Notes under the pieces: generated by a model | What the model saw: only the letters and a program-made list of their open reading frames with translations | What the model was told of the DNA's origin: nothing | The model's database searches: none | In this document: positions 5,920 through 10,036 of the stretch, piece after piece | Layout: the number at the start of each line of letters is the position of its first letter | Numbering within the stretch: position 1 is the first letter of the stretch | Source: an uncultured Oscillibacter sp. | Lineage (GTDB): Bacteria; Bacillota_A; Clostridia; Oscillospirales; Oscillospiraceae | NCBI GenBank assembly: GCA_948902155.1 | Contig: CAQVQZ010000068.1 | Coordinates: 1-10,036, forward strand | DNA length: 10,036 bases | Direction: 5' to 3' | Translations under genes and position numbers: made by a program

Positions 5920-6537
5920 GGGCTCCTGCCACCCGATGGCCAGCGCCCCCCGCCTCACAGCCACCCGGGCCGCAGGTTCCAAAATATGATTGCTGACCCC
6001 CAGCGGAAACTCCGGGGTCAGCACAGCGTCCTTCAGGGGATACTGGAACCCCTCCTCATCCACGCCCTCCGCCCGGTCCCCCAGGCAGAAGGCGGAAAAC
6101 AGCCCCCATTCCACAGTCCGCCGAATCGTCCATTCCTCATTTTCGATGACCGTCCACACGAAGTCGTCGTCATACAAAAATCCCCTGGCCCCCCGGCGGC
6201 GGAGATAGAGCAAAGACTGGAGATTCGCCAGTGTGTGGTCCAACCGCTTCCCCCCGGTGCCTCCGTAGATGAAAAACACATCGCATTGTTTCTCCAGCCC
6301 CGCCTTGAGCGCCGCCAGGGTGTCCGTGTCGTCCTTCTCCACGGGCAAGCGGAAAACATGCGTGAAATCCGCCGGAGGCTCCATCGAGTCGAAGTCCCCC
6401 AGGAGCAGGTCCGGGACCACGCCCTCCCGCAAACAGATTTGATAGCCCGCGTCGGCGGCGATCACGAAGTCGCCGGGAACGGGATGCTCCCGCCAGCCGT
6501 AGAAAGTCCCGGCGGCAAAAATAAAACAGCGTTGCAT
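5872..6537 (-). CDS. thiN: Thiamine pyrophosphokinase (thiamine diphosphokinase)
   Basis: Converts thiamine to thiamine pyrophosphate using ATP; a cytosolic enzyme of 221 residues, near the usual 210-220. Motifs in order: AADAG (27-31), GDFDS (47-51), KDDTD (68-72), GGTGGKRLDHTLANLQ (92-107) and GVSN (180-183) at the thiamine-binding end. The start is ATG 6537-6535 with AAAGGGG about 7 nt upstream. It appears monocistronic; clostridial relatives often place it after rpe and rsgA, which are not seen here. Residues 207-221 (AAEEIPLCSVPTAGR) and the TGA are encoded by an intergenic repeat whose other copy (2491-2559) would read EEIPLCSVSA then stop, so the native C-terminus has been replaced or extended. 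The catalytic part looks intact. No TPP riboswitch is recognisable upstream. Confidence 0.93.
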   Translation of the reverse strand: MQRCFIFAAGTFYGWREHPVPGDFVIAADAGYQICLREGVVPDLLLGDFDSMEPPADFTHVFRLPVEKDDTDTLAALKAGLEKQCDVFFIYGGTGGKRLDHTLANLQSLLYLRRRGARGFLYDDDFVWTVIENEEWTIRRTVEWGLFSAFCLGDRAEGVDEEGFQYPLKDAVLTPEFPLGVSNHILEPAARVAVRRGALAIGWQEPAAEEIPLCSVPTAGR

Positions 6538-6567
6538 ACAGCTTCCCCTTTGCTAAGTCATATATGA

Positions 6568-6596
6568 ATTATAGATGAACTCCATGCAAAAATCCA
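6568..6596 (-). promoter_or_regulatory. Probable promoter of thiN
   Basis: On the minus strand a perfect TATAAT (6573-6568) lies 30 bp before the thiN start. The best -35 at 17-bp spacing is TGGATT (6596-6591), only a partial match. Confidence 0.5.
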
Positions 6597-6776
6597 GCGT
6601 TTTCGCACAAATCCCGCAATTTTTTCACCTGCATCCCCCGATTTCAGCCTTATTTCCCCATGCGGATTTTTCCCCTTTTCCAGCTTTTCTTTCCCCGCAC
6701 TCCCGCCCGGCTTTTCCCTGGAAACCTCCCCTGCACCCAAGGGGAAATCTCCCTATCGGAAATTATTCTATAGGCT
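6597..6776. other. Pyrimidine-rich stretch with no gene recognised
   Basis: The plus strand is rich in C and T to about 6735, with no convincing ribosome binding site or conserved protein in any frame. I see no RNA gene family I can name. Confidence 0.5.
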
Positions 6777-6790
6777 ATAGACAGGTCTAT
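6768..6790. promoter_or_regulatory. Cluster of short palindromes (CTATAG and ATAGAC-AG-GTCTAT)
   Basis: CTATAG at 6768-6773 and 6775-6780 is followed by the perfect inverted repeat ATAGAC-AG-GTCTAT (6777-6790). CTATCGG occurs at both 6753 and 6787. It could be an operator, but no adjacent promoter is clear. Confidence 0.3.
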
Positions 6791-6851
6791 CGGCAGGCGG
6801 TCTTTGTTTGGTATATTTTCCCAATCAAGTTAAAATGCAGGGTCGGTCATC

Positions 6852-6869
6852 AACCAATGTCATTCGGTT
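6852..6869. repeat. AATG-T-CATT palindrome family, copy b
   Basis: AACC-AATG-T-CATT-C-GGTT: inverted arms with one unpaired C. It overlaps the start of repeat part A copy 2. Confidence 0.5.
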
Positions 6870-6930
6870 CAGCGCACCATCGCTTTGACTCCCTCTTCGG
6901 GGTTCCCGCAAAATCAAAGATTTTGTGGGG
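6863..6930 (+). repeat. Dispersed repeat part A, copy 2 (68 bp)
   Basis: Gap-free match to 2416-2483 at 60 of 68 positions, ending in the same CAAAATC / GATTTTG hairpin. Here part B does not follow; the next bases are a GC-rich GGGGGCCCC. Confidence 0.8.
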
Positions 6931-6952
6931 GCCCCTATGCAAATATCACCTC

Positions 6953-7012
6953 CTTTTGCGAAGGGAAGCGAGGATAGCTTCCCTTTTGCGAAGGGAAGCG
7001 AGGACAGCTTCC
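6953..7012. repeat. Two tandem 30-bp units, each a GGGAAGC/GCTTCCC hairpin
   Basis: Units 6953-6982 and 6983-7012 differ at one base (GGATAG versus GGACAG). Each contains GGGAAGC-(7 nt)-GCTTCCC, although the last C of the first hairpin lies in the next unit. Two units only, without spacers. Confidence 0.85.
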
Positions 7013-7014
7013 CT

Positions 7015-7035
7015 TAACCAAATGACATTGGGTTA
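7015..7035. repeat. AATG-A-CATT palindrome family, copy c
   Basis: TAACC-A-AATG-A-CATT-G-GGTTA pairs at 9 of 10 positions around a central A. It directly abuts the tandem hairpin repeat. Confidence 0.6.
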
Positions 7036-7077
7036 TCTCTGCCCGTTTCCCCTCAAGCTTGGCAGCCGCGGGAACAC

Positions 7078-7100
7078 GGGCGGTAAATTGCCGCCCCTAC
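7078..7100. repeat. GGGCGG/CCGCCC hairpin ending CCGCCCCTAC
   Basis: GGGCGG-(7 nt)-CCGCCC followed by CTAC. The last ten bases are identical to 5533-5542, and nine of ten match the inverted copy at 5602-5611 in the MITE-like element, so this looks like a single-arm relative. Confidence 0.55.
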
Positions 7101-7190
7101 ATTCCCCCTGCCCCCTTCTGCAAAGCATTATGGAACATCAAACATAATCAAATGCACAACCAAATTATCCTTTTCCCAAGCGCAAAACAC

Positions 7191-7219
7191 TTGTTTTTTC
7201 GCTCCGGCGGGAATATAAT
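7191..7219 (+). promoter_or_regulatory. Sigma-A type promoter of the chemoreceptor gene
   Basis: TTGTTT (7191-7196), 17-bp spacer, perfect TATAAT (7214-7219). Transcription should start near 7226, giving a leader of about 57 nt. No sigma-D (flagellar) type box is apparent here. Confidence 0.7.
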
Positions 7220-7248
7220 GGTAACAAGCATTTCCCGCCCCGGCGGGA
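7206..7248. promoter_or_regulatory. GGCGGGA motifs around the -10 box and in the leader
   Basis: GGCGGGAA (7206-7213) abuts the -10 box, its inverse TTCCCGCC is at 7232-7239, and GGCGGGA recurs at 7242-7248. The last two form a 7-bp hairpin, TCCCGCC-CC-GGCGGGA (7233-7248), in the leader. This could be an operator pair or an mRNA 5' hairpin. Confidence 0.4.
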
Positions 7249-7282
7249 GAGGACGAGAAAACGAGTTTGAGGGAGTGGAGCT

Positions 7283-9286
7283 ATGAAGGCGAAGAGAGAA
7301 GAGACCGCCCGAAACGGCGCGGTCCGGCGCGGCTGGGGCATCACGGGGAAGCTGGCGTCCGCCATCGTCGTGAGCGTGGTCATTGCGGTGGCGGTTCTGC
7401 TGGCGGTGGTGTACTTCCAGATGTCCGGTACGCTGCTGGAGAAAAGCGAGGACCTGCTGCAGACCACCACGGACCGGACCCTCCAGGAGACCAGGGCCTG
7501 GATGAACAGCACCCTGACCATGCTGGAGACCCAGCGGGACACCATCGAGTACGAGGACATGGACGTCCCCGCCATGCAGGATTACATCAAGCACACCGTG
7601 GACCAGAACGACGCCTATCCCGCCGGGCTCTACGTGGCGCTGACGGACGGGTCGCTGTACCACGCGTCCTTCGTGCCCGGCCCGGATTTCGACACCACGG
7701 CCAAGAGCTGGTATCAGGACGGCCTCCAGTCGGACGCCTTTATCCTGGGCGACGTCTATTTCGACGAGGACAGCCAGTCCTACGTGGTGGGCGCGTCCGG
7801 CGTGCTGAAGAGCCGGAGCGGCGCGGTGCGGGGCGTGGCCGCGGCGGACGTGTACCTGGATTCCATCTCCAAGATCGTCAGCGGCGTCCAGATTGAGGAC
7901 ACCGGCGGGATTTTCCTGGTGGATACCCGGACGGATACCATCATCGGCCACCGGGACAGCTCCATTACCGGCCGGAGCCTCAGCGAGCTGACCGACGGTT
8001 TCTATCCCTATGCCGGGCAGCGGGTCCGGGAGGGGAAGACCGGGCTGTCCCTGTATAAAAATACCTACATTCAGGTGGAAACCGTCCCCGGCAGCGACTG
8101 GACGGCGGTGGCCTACGTGTCCCGGGGCGAAGTGCTGCGGGAGCTGCACCAGCTGACCGCCAGCATGCTGGCGGTGGCGGTGCTGGCGGTGCTGGTGCTG
8201 ATCCTCCTGGTGGTGATTCAGGTCCGGCGTGTGATCGGGCGTCCGGTGAAGGAACTGAGCCTTGCCGCCACCCGCATCGCCGAAGGAGCCCTGGACCAGT
8301 CCATCACCTACCGGTCCCAGGACGAGCTGGGGGTGCTGGCCCACGATTTCAACCAGGTGACCCTGCGCCTCCGGGAGTACGTGGCCTATATCCAGGAGAT
8401 TTCGGAGAAGCTCCGGGAGATCGGGGAGGGCAACCTGGCCTTTACCCTGGAGAACGAGTACACCGGCGAGTTCGAGAAAATCAAGCTGGCCCTGGATGAG
8501 ATTTCCCGCTCCCTGAACGACACCATGGGCCGTCTCCGGACCGCGTCCAGGGAGGTGGCCTCCGGCGCGGAGCAGGTGGCCAACGGAGCTACGACCCTGT
8601 CCCAAGGCTCCACGGAGCAGGCAGCGGAGGTGGAGGCCCTGGCGGGCCATATCAGCGCCGTCTCCGACAGCGTACATAAAGTCGCCCAAGGCGCCCAGGA
8701 GGCCAGCCGCATCTCCCAGGAGGTCAAGAGCGGCCTGCTGGACAGCAACGGCAAGATGCAGAATATGACGGAGGTCATCCGGCGGATCAGCGCCAAATCC
8801 TCGGAGATTCACAAGATTGTCAAGACCATTGAGGATATCGCCTTCCAGACCAACATCCTGGCCCTGAACGCGGCGGTGGAAGCCGCCCGGGCCGGCACGG
8901 CGGGCAAGGGCTTCGCCGTGGTGGCGGACGAGGTCCGAGCCCTGGCGGGCAAATCCTCTACAGCGGCGCAGGAGACCACGGTGCTTCTGCAGGAGACAGT
9001 GGACTCCATGGAGGAGGGCGTTCAGGCGGCCCAGGACACGGCGGACTCCATGCTGAAGGTGGTGTCCAACGCGGACGAGATGAGCAGGCTCATCGACAGC
9101 ATTGCCGCCTACACCCAGCAGCAGGACGCCGACGCGGCGGAAATCACCCACGGGATCGAGCAGATTTCCGCAGTGGTCCAAGCCAACGTGGCTACGTCGG
9201 AGGAGAGCGCCGCCGCCAGCGAGCAGCTGTCCAGCCAGGCTGCGATGCTGCGGGAGCTGGTGAACAAATTCCGCCTGCGGGGATAA
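7283..9286 (+). CDS. Methyl-accepting chemotaxis protein with dCache sensor domain
   Basis: A 667-residue transmembrane chemoreceptor that binds a ligand outside the cell and controls the CheA kinase. Layout: basic N-terminus; TM1 about 23-45; extracellular dCache-type domain about 46-283; TM2 about 293-314; HAMP about 315-366; a second HAMP-like segment ([20 protein letters not shown], 382-401); and a cytoplasmic coiled-coil signalling domain to the end. The conserved tip is near 517-556 ([20 protein letters not shown] at 519-538). The Cache domain has KSWYQDG (141-147) and AADVYLD (187-193), similar to amino-acid-sensing Cache domains (R-x-W-Y, later Asp) but with Lys for the Arg, so the ligand is uncertain. 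There is no C-terminal NWETF-like CheR tether. The start is ATG 7283 with AGGGAG about 8 nt upstream. It is monocistronic; no other chemotaxis genes are visible. Confidence 0.95.
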   Translation: MKAKREETARNGAVRRGWGITGKLASAIVVSVVIAVAVLLAVVYFQMSGTLLEKSEDLLQTTTDRTLQETRAWMNSTLTMLETQRDTIEYEDMDVPAMQDYIKHTVDQNDAYPAGLYVALTDGSLYHASFVPGPDFDTTAKSWYQDGLQSDAFILGDVYFDEDSQSYVVGASGVLKSRSGAVRGVAAADVYLDSISKIVSGVQIEDTGGIFLVDTRTDTIIGHRDSSITGRSLSELTDGFYPYAGQRVREGKTGLSLYKNTYIQVETVPGSDWTAVAYVSRGEVLRELHQLTASMLAVAVLAVLVLILLVVIQVRRVIGRPVKELSLAATRIAEGALDQSITYRSQDELGVLAHDFNQVTLRLREYVAYIQEISEKLREIGEGNLAFTLENEYTGEFEKIKLALDEISRSLNDTMGRLRTASREVASGAEQVANGATTLSQGSTEQAAEVEALAGHISAVSDSVHKVAQGAQEASRISQEVKSGLLDSNGKMQNMTEVIRRISAKSSEIHKIVKTIEDIAFQTNILALNAAVEAARAGTAGKGFAVVADEVRALAGKSSTAAQETTVLLQETVDSMEEGVQAAQDTADSMLKVVSNADEMSRLIDSIAAYTQQQDADAAEITHGIEQISAVVQANVATSEESAAASEQLSSQAAMLRELVNKFRLRG

Positions 9287-9300
9287 TCTGAAAAAGAATC

Positions 9301-9349
9301 AAACCGCTGGACCGGAGGGTTTTCGCCCGTTTCCGGTCCAGCGGTTTTT
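9301..9349. terminator. Bidirectional terminator between the chemoreceptor and radical SAM genes
   Basis: Perfect 16-bp stem: AAACCGCTGGACCGGA (9301-9316) with its complement at 9332-9347 and a 15-nt loop. GGTTTTT follows on the plus strand; TTTGATTCTTTTT follows on the minus strand. It is placed between two converging genes (stops at 9286 and 9364). Confidence 0.92.
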
Positions 9350-9363
9350 CCGCAGCTGCCGAA

Positions 9364-10036
9364 TCAGCAGTTGCCCGTGTAGACGTAAGAGAGGTAAGCC
9401 CCGGCCTCCCCGGCCAGTTGATAGACCCGTTCCACCAGCGTGGGCGGGCGGTCCGACATCCGGTAGCGGGGAAAGAACCGGGACAGGTGCAGGGGGATGT
9501 CCCGGCTAATCCCCGCCAGCCATTGCGCCAGGGCGCGGATCTCCTCTGGGCTGTCGTTCTCTCCATGGACCAGTAGGGTGGTGACCTCCACGTGGCATTG
9601 CTCCGTCGCCAGGATGATGGAGCGCTTGACCGTCTCCAAATCGCCGCCTAGCCTTCGATACCAGCCGGGGGTGAAGCCCTTCAGGTCGATGTTGGCGGCG
9701 TCGATGAGGGGGAGGAGCCGCCGCCAGGGGCCCTCTTCGATGGTCCCGTTGGTGACCAGCACGTTGACCATGCCCCGGTCATGGACCAGGGCGGCGCAGT
9801 CCCGGACGAACTCATAGCCCCCCAGGGGCTCGTTGTAGGTATAGGCCACGCCGATGTTTCCCGGCAGGGAGGCGGCTTTGTCCGCCAGCTGCTCCGGGGA
9901 GACGTTCAAGGTTTGCAGCGCGCCCTCTCCGGCCATGGAAATCTCGTGGTTCTGGCAGAAGGGGCAGCGCAGGTTGCAGCCCAATGTCATTAAGTTAAGG
10001 AAAAGACTCTTGGACGCCATGTATGAGGAGTCCAAG
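9364..10036 (-). CDS. amrS: Radical SAM enzyme, AmmeMemoRadiSam (AmrS) family; 5' end at or beyond the right edge
   Basis: A radical S-adenosylmethionine protein; the AmrS family is relatively close to pyruvate formate-lyase activases and its reaction is not settled. The [4Fe-4S] site is GCNLRCPFCQN (C-x3-C-x2-C). Family segments follow: AYTYNEPLGGYEF, VLVTNGTI, NIDLKGFTPGWYRRL, VEVTTLLVHGENDS, HLSRFFPRYRM and a C-terminal YVYTGNC, then stop at 9364. The frame is open to the edge. In-window starts (TTG 10035, ATG 10020, ATG 9990) lack a good ribosome binding site, so the true start may be outside. Full AmrS proteins have an N-terminal domain before GCNLRC and extra residues after the final GN motif; both are missing here. 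Residues just before GCNLRC (LNLMTLG) are encoded by DNA matching an intergenic repeat, so the N-terminal part may be altered. No AmrA or AmrB partner is in view. Confidence 0.82.
   Translation of the reverse strand, partial: LDSSYMASKSLFLNLMTLGCNLRCPFCQNHEISMAGEGALQTLNVSPEQLADKAASLPGNIGVAYTYNEPLGGYEFVRDCAALVHDRGMVNVLVTNGTIEEGPWRRLLPLIDAANIDLKGFTPGWYRRLGGDLETVKRSIILATEQCHVEVTTLLVHGENDSPEEIRALAQWLAGISRDIPLHLSRFFPRYRMSDRPPTLVERVYQLAGEAGAYLSYVYTGNC
9980..10000 (-). repeat. AATG-A-CATT family sequence inside the radical SAM reading frame, copy d
   Basis: Read on the minus strand this segment (CCTTAACTTAATGACATTGG plus one G) matches intergenic copy c (7012-7032) at 19 of 21 positions. It encodes LNLMTLG immediately before the GCNLRC motif. 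Confidence 0.55.

Noticed and set aside
5854..6567. Plus-strand open frame beginning MERAESSPPRGG, opposite thiN
   Set aside because: It begins in repeat part B; copy 1 of the repeat gives a parallel MERVEFSPSGG start at 2496, so the similarity comes from the repeat, not from a protein family.
6538..6600. TPP riboswitch ahead of thiN
   Set aside because: The conserved CUGAGA and ACCUGA-type elements are not present, and the leader from the predicted promoter is too short.
6953..7012. CRISPR array
   Set aside because: Two directly adjoining units with no spacers and strong internal hairpins; no cas genes.
7148..9181. A 677-codon minus-strand open frame opposite the chemoreceptor
   Set aside because: Low-complexity His/Gly/Leu-rich shadow; the plus strand has a full chemoreceptor with a promoter and ribosome binding site.

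Overview
The window is GC-rich bacterial DNA, probably from a gut Firmicute of the Oscillospiraceae / Clostridium cluster IV type. Three things suggest this: sigma-A promoters and AGGAGG-like ribosome binding sites, a selenium-type xanthine dehydrogenase of the kind found in purine-fermenting clostridia, and intergenic gaps filled with small hairpin repeats that resemble those I associate with this group. The family-level placement is an inference from memory.

Left third: a molybdenum hydroxylase locus. The Mo subunit of a conventional multi-subunit xanthine dehydrogenase (xdhA, minus strand) runs off the left edge. Divergent from it is mocA (plus strand, TTG start), whose product cytidylates the molybdenum cofactor and has a near-consensus promoter. 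Facing mocA is a second enzyme of a different architecture: an 849-residue one-chain protein with two [2Fe-2S] clusters and a Mo domain but no FAD domain, matching the selenium-dependent xanthine dehydrogenase family. Its promoter carries two GGTCGACC palindromes, one in the -35/-10 spacer and one just past the expected start site, which looks like a repressor-controlled promoter.

Middle: thiamine pyrophosphokinase (thiN, minus strand) stands alone between two repeat-rich gaps (5372-5871 and 6538-7190).

Right third: a membrane chemoreceptor with a dCache sensor domain (plus strand), with its own sigma-A promoter. It shares a strong bidirectional terminator with a converging radical SAM gene of the AmrS (AmmeMemoRadiSam) type, which reaches the right edge.

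The recognised genes belong to known families; the least explained material is the repeats. I see a composite structured repeat (a 68-bp part in two copies and a 70-78 bp part in two copies, with base changes that preserve pairing), a 131-bp element with 36-bp imperfect terminal inverted repeats, purine heptad arrays just 3' of mocA and thiN, a 30-bp tandem hairpin repeat, and a palindrome family around AATG-N-CATT. Several overlap genes: repeats supply the stop of mocA, the last 15 codons and stop of thiN, and a stretch of the N-terminal reading frame of the radical SAM gene.
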